A stretch of DNA of 32,698 bases from SZUA-287 sp036397975 (lineage in GTDB: Bacteria > Bacteroidota > Ignavibacteria > UBA10030 > UBA6906), in the NCBI GenBank assembly GCA_036397975.1, contig DASWHW010000005.1:1-32698 (forward strand), read 5' to 3'. The notes under the pieces were generated by a model. The model was not told the origin of the DNA. It saw only the letters and a program-made list of their open reading frames with translations, and did not search any database. Shown here in pieces: positions 8,599 to 15,897 of the stretch; positions within the stretch are counted from its first letter, which is position 1; the number at the start of each line of letters is the position of its first letter. The position numbers and the translations under genes are program-made.

Positions 8599-9222
8599 TC
8601 ATCGCAAGTTTGTCATCGAGAGCTTGAGGCTCGCGAGAAGCTGGTCGGCCTTGCGCGCTTCATCCGCCGGGGCGAGCTTACGATACATGCCGAGCGCATT
8701 AACTGCAGCCTTCAAGTCATCGGACAGCGCATGCACGAGGCCGAGGTTGAAATAGATATTCGTAAAAGTCGGATCGAGCTCGATGGCAATTTCATAATGC
8801 ATCCGGGCAAGTCGAAAGTTGCTCTCTTCAAAGTACAGATTACCCAGGTTGTAGTGCGATTCGAAATGCCGTGGATCGTGCTTCAACGAGTTGGTGAAAC
8901 AATCAAATGCTTTGGGCGCGTTGTCTGCACGCGATTCCAGAATCCCGAGATTACAATACGCATCCGCGACACAGTCACCGTCGTCAATCGATTTCCTGTA
9001 TGCTTTGGCTGCGCGTGGATCCTCTTTTTCATCCAGTCGCAGGGCATCCTCGAACGGAGACAGGTCTGTCGTAAGCCGGAGAACTTTTCCCGGGGAAGCT
9101 TTCGCATGTCCAAAGAGGTTGAGCTGATCTCTTGCCCCTGAAGCAGAACGACTTCGTTTCCGAACTTTTTCGAAGCCGAATTTCGGCGGTGTTGGTGATG
9201 AAAATTGAAGTATGTTTCCCAT
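8599..9222 (-). CDS. Tetratricopeptide repeat protein
   Basis: A 207-residue soluble protein with at least three clear TPR units between about residues 80 and 195: one containing DAYCNLGILES and ending SLKHDP, one with SHYNLGNLYFEES ending AIELDP, and one with IYFNLGLVHALSDD ending YRKLAP. TPRs form a superhelical surface for protein contacts, so a scaffold or adaptor role is likely. The partner is unknown. The N-terminal 75 residues are basic, Ser-rich and unrecognised. There is no signal peptide, so it is probably cytoplasmic. It sits 16 bases after Ku and 25 bases before the ClpS-like gene on the same strand. No clear Shine-Dalgarno was seen at its ATG. Confidence 0.8.
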   Translation of the reverse strand: MGNILQFSSPTPPKFGFEKVRKRSRSASGARDQLNLFGHAKASPGKVLRLTTDLSPFEDALRLDEKEDPRAAKAYRKSIDDGDCVADAYCNLGILESRADNAPKAFDCFTNSLKHDPRHFESHYNLGNLYFEESNFRLARMHYEIAIELDPTFTNIYFNLGLVHALSDDLKAAVNALGMYRKLAPADEARKADQLLASLKLSMTNLR

Positions 9223-9238
9223 TTCGTTCTAAATTCTG

Positions 9239-10099
9239 TTACGCCGATTTTCTTTTCTTCGTCTTGGGCGCCTTTGTCTCCGTCTTCGCTTTCTTTGCTT
9301 TACCCACAGCCTTCACCATTGGCTTCTTCTGATCTTTTGCCTGATCGATACTCTGCTTCAATGCCGTCATAATGTCGACAATCGGTTTGGGTTCCTCCAC
9401 CACCGTCACCACTTCCTTCCCTTCGATCTTCGCTTCGATCACATCACGGAGGGCATCGTTGTACGTGTCTTTCAATTCGATGTCCTTCAACTTCTTTGAC
9501 ATGGAGTCGACAAGAGTCCGGGCCAGCTTCAACTGGTCTTTGTCAGTCACCTTGCCGTTCGCCAGGGGAACCTCGCCGATATTCCGAACTTCGTTCGGGT
9601 AGCGAAGACGATACAAAACCAGTCCCCTCTCCATCGGAGAAATCATCACGACATCTTCACGATCTCGAAGAACAACTTTGCCCACGCCTCGTTTGCCGGT
9701 ATTCTTTAATGTCTCAACGAGCAGACCATAGGCTTTTGATGCAACCTCCCCGTCCGGGCCGGCAAAATACGGTGCCTCGTAGAGCGTCGGGGCGACTTCC
9801 GCTTCGTCGATGAACCCTTCGATCTCAATCACCTTCGTGCTCTTTAATTTGATCTTCTCAATGTCTTCTTTTTCTACAATCACATACTGGTCAGGCTCGT
9901 ACTGGTACCCTTTGACAATCTCCTCTCCCTTGACAATAGCGTTGCATTTCTTGCAGCGCTTGTCATAGCCGATCGGACCATTATCCTTCTTGTGAAGCTG
10001 GTTAAAGCTGATTTTCTGCTCTGTGTCAATCGCGCTGTAAATGCGCACCGGAATCGTCACAAGCGAAAACCGAATATGGCCTTTCCAGATTGCTCTCAT
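9239..10099 (-). CDS. ku: Ku protein for non-homologous end joining
   Basis: A 286-residue bacterial Ku. It begins with the near-invariant MRAIWKGHIRFSLVTIPVRIY and has HKKDNGPIGYDKRCKKCN, the beta-barrel core that forms the ring around DNA ends (EVAPTLYEAPYFAGPD, RGLVLYRLRYPNEVR) and the usual helical arm. Ku homodimers bind double-strand breaks and recruit LigD. The C-terminal 40 residues are extremely Lys/Ala/Thr-rich, as in other bacterial Ku proteins where such a tail helps DNA binding. The ATG has a strong GGAGGTG six bases upstream. No ligD is present in this window, so the ligase partner must be elsewhere or replaced by another ligase. Confidence 0.95.
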   Translation of the reverse strand: MRAIWKGHIRFSLVTIPVRIYSAIDTEQKISFNQLHKKDNGPIGYDKRCKKCNAIVKGEEIVKGYQYEPDQYVIVEKEDIEKIKLKSTKVIEIEGFIDEAEVAPTLYEAPYFAGPDGEVASKAYGLLVETLKNTGKRGVGKVVLRDREDVVMISPMERGLVLYRLRYPNEVRNIGEVPLANGKVTDKDQLKLARTLVDSMSKKLKDIELKDTYNDALRDVIEAKIEGKEVVTVVEEPKPIVDIMTALKQSIDQAKDQKKPMVKAVGKAKKAKTETKAPKTKKRKSA

Positions 10100-10231
10100 G
10101 GGTCACCTCCGACTGTAATGAACACGGAACAATGTACTGAAAGTGAAATGAAGTCGCAAAGACGCTCGAATCCTCGGTTCTTCTGAGAGCCTTGATTGAT
10201 GAAGTCAAATTAAGTAGAATAAAGGAGTTTC

Positions 10232-11938
10232 GTGCAGTTGCCTCCCTCCAACGAAATGCTACCAACTCATGGTGCCGCTATGATCCAGAGAATCCGCCCC
10301 TTCATCTTTTGCGTTCTCTTGCTATTCCCCTTCGGAGTTTCCGCTCAGGAGCGGCCAAATGACCCGGATGAAAATGCGGGGGGTGTGTACCAACCTGGTG
10401 TGCGGCAAGGGCAGCTCCGGACTCCAAGCCTGCGTGTGAAGTCGGGAAACTTTTTTTTTGCGCAGGTCAATGTCGATTCACTTGGCATGAACATCGTCGG
10501 TGATGCGGCAAACGAACCATCTATTGCCGTCGATCCGACGAACCCGAACGGCATCGTGATCGGTTGGCGTCAGTTTGATGACGTCAATAACAGCTTCCGG
10601 CAGGCGGGATATAGTTATACCACCGATGGAGGTCAGTCCTGGACATTCCCCGGCGCTATCGAACCGGGAGTCTTCCGCTCCGACCCCGTGCTCGATACCG
10701 ACGATGAAGGCCACTTCTACTATTATAGTCTCTCCACAAGCGGAAGCTACACCTGTGAAGTTTTTAAATCAACCAATGGGGGCAGTTCGTGGTCAGCAGG
10801 TGTACCGGCATATGGGGGAGACAAAGGATGGATGATGATCGACAAAACCGGCGGTCCAGGCAATAACAACATCTACTGCTTCTCCCGCGATGACGTTGCA
10901 ACAAACATCGTTTTGACGAGGTCGTTTGACAGGGGCGGTTTTTTTCATCCGTTAATCAATGTACCGGGAAACCCGGGCCGCGGGACGATTGCCGCTGCTG
11001 CCGACGGCGCCGTCTATGCCGCCGGTCGCTCATTTAACAATGGACTCTTTGTGGTTGCACGATCTTCGGATTTGTATGATTCTGCGAGCGCTTCGGTGTT
11101 TGAGTTTTCTCGACAGGTGGACATGGGGGGAAGTTATACTGCATACGCAGGACCAAATCCCGGCGGATTGTTGGGACAGATGAATGTTGCATGCGCACCG
11201 GATTCCAATACAGTGTATCTCCTTTCTTCTGTCGATCCACCCGGCACCGACTTACTCGATGTGTATTTTATTCGAAGCACAGATCGCGGCACAACGTGGG
11301 GTTCACCGGTCAGGATTAATGACGACTCCTCAACAAGTGCGTGGCAGTGGTTCGGAACGATGTCGGTCGCACCGAACGGACGCATTGATGTTGTGTGGCT
11401 CGATACGCGAGACGATCCGGGAACATACCTCTCCTCGCTTTACTACTCCTATTCTATGGATAACGGACTCACCTGGTCATCCAATCAACGGCTCTCACAG
11501 AGTTTTGATCCGCACGTCGGCTGGCCTCAGCAGCAAAAGATGGGAGACTATTTTCATATGGTGTCTGATATTTCGGGAGCCCATCTCGCCTGGGCAGCAA
11601 CGTTCAACAGTGAAGAAGACGTGTACTACGGATTTATCTCTGCTCCAACGAGCGTCCCTGCTTTCAACACGCCTCTGACATTTTCGCTGGATCAGAATTA
11701 TCCCAATCCCTTTAACCCGACAACGCATTTCGGATTTCGCATTGCGGAATTCGGGTTTGTGACACTCAGTGTGTATGATTTGCTTGGTCGGGAGGTGGCA
11801 ACTCTCATCAACGAAGAAAAGCACACGGGGGCTTACTCGGTGACCTGGAATGCGGTGGGGTTCTCGAGCGGAACATACTTCTACAGGCTGCAGGCGGGCA
11901 ACTTTACGAGCACACGAAGAATGGTGCTGGTGAAATAG
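10232..11938 (+). CDS. Exported Asp-box (sialidase-like) beta-propeller with T9SS sorting domain
   Basis: A secreted protein with an N-terminal signal peptide (MIQRIRPFIFCVLLLFPFGVSA, then QERP). The body has at least four Asp-box motifs of the BNR type (YTTDGGQSWTF, KSTNGGSSWSA, RSTDRGTTWGS, SMDNGLTWSS), which indicate a sialidase- or sortilin-like beta-propeller; catalytic sialidase residues were not identified. The last 80 residues are a type A T9SS sorting domain: LDQNYPNPFNPTT, then VYDLLGREVATL, SSGTYFYRLQAG and a terminal MVLVK. It is therefore exported across the outer membrane. The GTG at 10232 is taken as start because AAAGGAG lies four bases ahead; an ATG at 10280, right at the signal peptide, is the alternative. 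A hairpin terminator follows. Confidence 0.85.
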   Translation: MQLPPSNEMLPTHGAAMIQRIRPFIFCVLLLFPFGVSAQERPNDPDENAGGVYQPGVRQGQLRTPSLRVKSGNFFFAQVNVDSLGMNIVGDAANEPSIAVDPTNPNGIVIGWRQFDDVNNSFRQAGYSYTTDGGQSWTFPGAIEPGVFRSDPVLDTDDEGHFYYYSLSTSGSYTCEVFKSTNGGSSWSAGVPAYGGDKGWMMIDKTGGPGNNNIYCFSRDDVATNIVLTRSFDRGGFFHPLINVPGNPGRGTIAAAADGAVYAAGRSFNNGLFVVARSSDLYDSASASVFEFSRQVDMGGSYTAYAGPNPGGLLGQMNVACAPDSNTVYLLSSVDPPGTDLLDVYFIRSTDRGTTWGSPVRINDDSSTSAWQWFGTMSVAPNGRIDVVWLDTRDDPGTYLSSLYYSYSMDNGLTWSSNQRLSQSFDPHVGWPQQQKMGDYFHMVSDISGAHLAWAATFNSEEDVYYGFISAPTSVPAFNTPLTFSLDQNYPNPFNPTTHFGFRIAEFGFVTLSVYDLLGREVATLINEEKHTGAYSVTWNAVGFSSGTYFYRLQAGNFTSTRRMVLVK

Positions 11939-11960
11939 GAATTGTTCGGACGATAAAGCG

Positions 11961-11994
11961 AAAAGGGTTGGTGTTGCCAAACCCTTTTGTTTTT
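11961..11994 (+). terminator. Intrinsic terminator after the T9SS protein
   Basis: Inverted repeat AAAAGGGTTGG - TGTTG loop - CCAAACCCTTTT with one bulged A, followed by a T-rich run (GTTTTTCT). It starts about 22 bases after the stop at 11938. The stem would also form in transcripts from the convergent methyltransferase gene ending at 12012, so it may serve both directions, though the T tract favours the plus strand. Confidence 0.85.
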
Positions 11995-12011
11995 CTGTAA
12001 ACGTCGGTGGG

Positions 12012-12809
12012 TTATTTCTTTCGCGCGTACACTGTGATGCTTGAGGCACCAAATTGGTTCGCAGCCTTCTTCGTCGATTCGCTGTCGCTCTTGTCAAAGT
12101 AATCGATTCTGCTGAGGACCTTCACATCTTCGAATCCCGCCCCACGAATCACCTCTAGATACGCTTCCTCCGGAAGCGCACCGACAATACACTCTGCCCA
12201 GAGTTGCGGATTCGCTTTCGACTTTTCGGAGATCTCTTTGGCCAGAACAATATCGGAGATTTGAATCTCGCCCCCGTCTTTCAATACTCGATGAATCTCA
12301 CGGTAGGCAAGGCGTTTGTCGGGAACGAGATTGATCACCCCATTGCTTGTCACAACGTCGACAGATGAATCTTCCAACGGCAACGATTCCGCGTTTCCAG
12401 TGAGAACCTCCGTATTGCCGAGTCCGGCTATCGCAACGTTCTCTCGTGCCTTCGAAATCATCTCCTCGGTAAGATCGACTCCGTACGCTTTCCCTTCAGG
12501 GCCAACGTGAAGTGCCGCATTGATAAGATCCGTACCCGAACCGGATCCAACATCCAGAACGGCTTTCCCGGGATGAAGGACTTCGGCGACAAATGGATAA
12601 CCGACACCTGCAAATGACTCCAATGCAGTCGCGGGAATGCTGTCAAGTTCAGATTGAGGATACCCCACATACTCGCAGGCTTTTCGCCCGGTAGGAAAAT
12701 GGAAACCTCGGGATGGAAAACTTGCAACTTCCGCGTACATTTGCTGCACCGCGGCAAGGATCCTTCTGCGAAGTTCTGCTTTGTCTTTGGTGGGCAATAC
12801 GATGGCCAT
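12012..12809 (-). CDS. SAM-dependent methyltransferase, ArsM-like
   Basis: A 265-residue class I methyltransferase. Motif I is VLDVGSGSGTD (about residues 84-94), followed by an acidic strand end (YGVDLTEEM), NAESLPLEDSSVDVV and the HRVLKDGGEI post-motif. The segments around ATALESFAGVGYP before motif I and ECIVGALPEEAYLEVIRGAGF near the C terminus resemble arsenite methyltransferases. However, only Cys45 and Cys207 could correspond to the three arsenic-binding cysteines of ArsM, and no C-terminal cysteine is present, so arsenic methylation is uncertain. The ATG has GGAG about eight bases upstream. It lies 57 bases after the anti-sigma gene on the same strand and is a candidate target of that sigma factor. 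Confidence 0.75.
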   Translation of the reverse strand: MAIVLPTKDKAELRRRILAAVQQMYAEVASFPSRGFHFPTGRKACEYVGYPQSELDSIPATALESFAGVGYPFVAEVLHPGKAVLDVGSGSGTDLINAALHVGPEGKAYGVDLTEEMISKARENVAIAGLGNTEVLTGNAESLPLEDSSVDVVTSNGVINLVPDKRLAYREIHRVLKDGGEIQISDIVLAKEISEKSKANPQLWAECIVGALPEEAYLEVIRGAGFEDVKVLSRIDYFDKSDSESTKKAANQFGASSITVYARKK

Positions 12810-12866
12810 GCGTGTAACTCCATTGTTGAATATGTAAATGAACGTGACAGCGTCTTTGTAAGCTTC

Positions 12867-13112
12867 TTACAGATCCTCGAGGAGGCGCTTGATTTTCGGG
12901 CTGACTTTCATTGTCGAGGTATCAAGCTTCAATCCACCCAGTCGACTCTTGAGAAGCTTCTCAAATTCCACTCGGTCAAAACAATGTTGACAAGAATTCA
13001 GATGCTTTTCCAGTTTTTGTCGATCATGCTCTCCATCCTGCTTGTCAACATAAGCCGCGATCAGCTTTAGCGCTTCACGGCAATCAATATCTTTTGCCTT
13101 TTCATTTTTCAT
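12867..13112 (-). CDS. Small soluble zinc anti-sigma factor (ZAS/RsrA-like)
   Basis: An 81-residue protein without any membrane helix. It contains a Cys in the segment IDCREAL followed 25 residues later by HLNSCQHC, i.e. Cys-x25-His-x3-Cys-x2-Cys. That spacing equals the zinc-binding ZAS motif of RsrA, which releases its sigma factor when the cysteines are oxidised. The C terminus is basic (SPKIKRLLEDL). The start at 13112 overlaps the sigma gene by 11 bases and has GAGGA about nine bases upstream; in-frame ATGs further up at 13139 and a start at 13172 would overlap more and lack this site. The arrangement with the sigma gene is typical of a sigma/anti-sigma pair. Confidence 0.8.
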   Translation of the reverse strand: MKNEKAKDIDCREALKLIAAYVDKQDGEHDRQKLEKHLNSCQHCFDRVEFEKLLKSRLGGLKLDTSTMKVSPKIKRLLEDL

Positions 13113-13734
13113 TTGTGATTTTCCTCTTTTGACGTTCATCTCTTTTCGCAACCCACCCTCTGTCCACTGCATGGTTGAAGAGATGTCGCTGTAACTGACT
13201 GCGCGCTCTCGAGAGGCGAGACCGAATTGTGCCGATGGGTGTATTCAATAATTCAGCAATTTCCTCATAGGTATATCCCTCCACATCACACATAACCACA
13301 ATCGATCTGGATTGTTCTGGAAGAGCACTCAATGCACGCCGGAGGTCCTCATCCAGAAAGCGGTTCATGACTTCCCTCTCCGGGTTTCCCCACCAGAAAA
13401 AAGGCTGTGAAAGTTCGTCAAAAAGTGAAAACTGTTGTTCATCGTCGGAGGACTCATCATACTGTACTTCATTTCGAATACTTTTCTTTCTGCATTTGTT
13501 GATAAACACATTGGTGAGTATTCTCAGCAACCACTGCTTTGCTTTTGATCGATCCCGAAGTAAGGAGAAGTTTTCACATGCTCTCACCACGGTTTCTGAC
13601 ACGAGTTCTTCAGCTTCCGATTTGGACTTGCAAAGCTCAACCCCCACTCGAAATAGATCATCGAGAAATGGGAGTAGAGCTTCCTTGAATTGCTTTCGTT
13701 CTTCGGCAGTATGTTCGGTACAAGGGGTTTGCAT
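13102..13734 (-). CDS. ECF-type RNA polymerase sigma factor
   Basis: A 210-residue group 4 sigma-70 factor. Region 2 covers about residues 25-95 (SEAEELVSETVVRACENF, then AKQWLLRILTNVFINKCRKK, the -10 recognition part). A linker of about 40 acidic residues follows, then region 4 at about 125-180 with LSALPEQSRSIVVMCDVEGYTYEEIAELL and the helix-turn-helix NTPIGTIRSRLSRARSQL. The linker includes NPEREV. The C-terminal tail after region 4 is short and very basic. The ATG at 13734 has a modest purine-rich GAGAAAG upstream. Its 3' end overlaps the anti-sigma gene, so the two are translationally linked. The regulon is unknown; the anti-sigma motif suggests thiol-oxidative stress. Confidence 0.92.
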   Translation of the reverse strand: MQTPCTEHTAEERKQFKEALLPFLDDLFRVGVELCKSKSEAEELVSETVVRACENFSLLRDRSKAKQWLLRILTNVFINKCRKKSIRNEVQYDESSDDEQQFSLFDELSQPFFWWGNPEREVMNRFLDEDLRRALSALPEQSRSIVVMCDVEGYTYEEIAELLNTPIGTIRSRLSRARSQLQRHLFNHAVDRGWVAKRDERQKRKITNEK

Positions 13735-13861
13735 GTCTTTCTCAATTGACGGGCGAGAAGTAAAATAGTTCCCTAGCTCGAGATAAAATATTAGGAAAAT
13801 CTGGTGTCCAATCCAGCTCCGGTGTTGACGAATTCGGGCTGATCAGGCTGTTTGCATCGGG

Positions 13862-14450
13862 TCAAAAGAACATTTGTCCCGCGGATAGCAAACGAGAACG
13901 CCTATTTCGCCGAAACCACCGCAATTTTCCAATTGCCACCTTGCCCCCCTCGGCGCCGACATCGACGTCATCAAAGAACCCTGAAGTAACAATTACGAAC
14001 TCACTTGCATTAACGGAGTTCTTGAGCAATCGATGAGCAAGAATAACATCCGGCCTGCTATTTTCGGGAATCCGTGCACCTTGGTAAACACGGCCTCGCA
14101 ATGATGAACAACAGCCTTCAGTTCCAGTTGAAGATACTGCGTACAATTTTTGCATTGGGAGTGAAAAGGATTCACGTGCAAGCTCTGCTCCGCGCCTTCG
14201 AAAAGTTGAAGAAACCAGATTAACCTGGTTCCATGCCTCGTTCGCACTCCAGGATTCTCGTCCGAATCGACGTAGAAACTGACAGAGTCACCACTGATTT
14301 CATACAGGTCATTGGGGCTTTCGTAGAGGAAATGATCGACGATAACAGTTCAACTACTGTCTCTTCGGCGTGAACAACCTGATTACGGTGCATTTGCATG
14401 AACCGTGTGTACCCGCTGTTGTCGAACAGTATCAGGAAGGTCTTTTTCAA
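13862..14450 (-). pseudogene. DUF2652 family gene broken by frameshifts
   Basis: Three overlapping minus-strand frames join into one DUF2652-like protein of about 195 residues. Frame one gives KKTFLILFDNSGYTRFMQM and VVELLSSIISSTKAP. At the GGGG run near 14313-14316 the match moves to frame two, NDLYEISGDSVSFYVDSDENP and then the CKNCTQ...LKAVVHHCEAVFTKVHGFPKIAGR part. Near 14050-14054 it moves again to frame three, RPDVILAHRLLKNSVNASEF. These blocks (SGYTRF, YEISGDSV, VHHCEAVF, ILAHRLLKNSV) appear in the order expected for the family. The frame opens on TTG at 14448; an ATG at 14465-14467 is separated by one missing base, a possible third lesion. Function of DUF2652 is unknown. Sequencing error is the alternative explanation. 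Confidence 0.75.
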
Positions 14451-14521
14451 TTAGATTTGTTTTTCATGGTAAATCTCGCCGTGAAAGATGCCAAATGCTT
14501 CGTTCCCCCTAACTGACGCAT

Positions 14522-15000
14522 TTATCTTGGAATGGTTCCCTTCCTGTGAAAGAGAAATTGCACACCGAGGTAAGCAGTGCATGAACTTCTCTCACCGTCG
14601 GACTCATCCTGCCCCCGAACTTCTACTGCATTCACGCCGCACCTGAATACCAGACCCTCAACTCCCATTTCTAGGAAAAATCCAAATTGACAATTGCAAG
14701 AATGAGAAAGTGAGCGTGGAAGAACCCTCTCTTTCCTCATAAAAACCAAAGTCCTCGACTCTTTCTCACGGCACACCAATTGCGGTCAATGATGTCTGAA
14801 TTAGCCTTCTGCGGTTATGTCTGGTGGATGTGCGAGGAGTAAATAGCGATTTGATCATGCCCGCGACGGCAACATCATACTTCTTGAAATCACCAACGTG
14901 AGCTCCACCAATCCCAGGTCATCACGTTAACACCAGATCGAAAATATTCTCCATTCACGACGAATCCATTCAACTCATTTTTCCCGATGCGCAAAAATGA
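14522..15000 (-). pseudogene. Degraded gene, possibly an outer-membrane beta-barrel protein
   Basis: No intact frame covers this stretch, but three minus-strand pieces look like decayed coding sequence. At about 14910-15000 there is IGKNELNGFVVNGEYFRSG ending in TWD. At about 14800-14912, in a different frame, there is LGGAHVGDFKKYDVAVAGMI. At 14522-14779, in a third frame, the C-terminal piece ends in SCTAYLGVQFLF. The alternating aromatic/small pattern, the KYDVAVAG element and the closing LGVQFLF strand are what outer-membrane beta-barrel proteins of Bacteroidota show. The identity is a guess from this pattern only. It lies directly upstream of the nar operon on the opposite strand, so the nar promoter probably lies within or beside it. 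Confidence 0.35.
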
Positions 15001-15024
15001 TATGCGCGTTAAGCGAGAGCCATC

Positions 15025-15897
15025 ATGAGCACTAGCAAACATAGTCGATCCCGTCGATTCTGGATAACAGTCACTGTTGCTGTTGTCTCAGAAATTGTTG
15101 CCCCGGATGCTTTTTCGCAGGAGGCAGTAGACTTTTTTCGCCAAAACTGCATCAGCTGCCATACTATCGGCGGCGGTCGGTTGACAGGCCCTGACCTGAA
15201 GGATGTGTCGAAGCGTGCGGAGCGGGAATGGCTCATAAAATTTATTGTCGATCCCCGTGGCGTTGTTGAAAGCGGAGACAGGTATGCAAATCAACTGAGA
15301 GAGGAAGCACGTGGTGTGGTGATGCCTCCGTTCCCGGGAATGACTCCCCAGCGTGCCCAGGCGCTTCTTGATTTGATCAATGCAGAATCGATACTCGAAA
15401 AATCTCAATTCCAGGGTGTCAAAATCAGTGAGCGCCCCTTTACCGCACAAGATGTCATTCTGGGAAAGAACATTTTCACCGGCGCCGTCAGTTTAAAGAA
15501 TGGCGGTACATCATGCATCGCGTGCCACAGTGTACAGGGCCTCGGAGGGTTCGGCGGTGGTGGCCTTGCACCTGATCTGACCACCGTGATGGAGCGCTAT
15601 GGAGGTCGTAAAACTCTTTCGACCTGGCTCACCGCACCGGCAACGCCCACAATGCAATCGTTATTCAAAGAACACCCGATCGATGCGGAAGAAGTCCTTC
15701 CCCTGGTGGCCTATTTCCAGAACACGTTACAGCGCAATCCGGAAGATCCATCGACAGCCCGGTTGAATTTCGTGTTGGTCGGTCTTGGTGGTACGCTCTT
15801 AATGCTTGCAATATTTGACATTATTTGGAACAAACGTTTGAAGACTGTCCGCCGCGCCCTGGTTCGCGAAAAAAGAATGGAGGCTGTCCATGAGTGA
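15025..15897 (+). CDS. narC: NarC-like membrane-anchored dihaem cytochrome c
   Basis: A 290-residue c-type cytochrome that opens the nitrate reductase operon. A signal peptide ends near residue 31 (DAFS then QEAVDFF). Two haem sites follow: Cys42-Ile-Ser-Cys-His46 and Cys164-Ile-Ala-Cys-His168, each in its own cytochrome c domain; Met100 in VVMPPFPGM is a likely axial ligand for the first. A single C-terminal helix at about 247-268 followed by a basic tail anchors it, leaving both haems in the periplasm. Thermus nar operons also begin with a dihaem cytochrome gene, narC, and the order here matches. The ATG has GAGAG seven bases upstream. The stop overlaps narG by eight bases. No canonical FNR box was found upstream. 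Confidence 0.85.
   Translation: MSTSKHSRSRRFWITVTVAVVSEIVAPDAFSQEAVDFFRQNCISCHTIGGGRLTGPDLKDVSKRAEREWLIKFIVDPRGVVESGDRYANQLREEARGVVMPPFPGMTPQRAQALLDLINAESILEKSQFQGVKISERPFTAQDVILGKNIFTGAVSLKNGGTSCIACHSVQGLGGFGGGGLAPDLTTVMERYGGRKTLSTWLTAPATPTMQSLFKEHPIDAEEVLPLVAYFQNTLQRNPEDPSTARLNFVLVGLGGTLLMLAIFDIIWNKRLKTVRRALVREKRMEAVHE

Noticed and set aside
14841..15024. Possible FNR-type operator upstream of narC
   Set aside because: A TTGAT at 14851 has no ATCAA partner at the right spacing, and nothing closer to 15025 fits TTGAT-N4-ATCAA.
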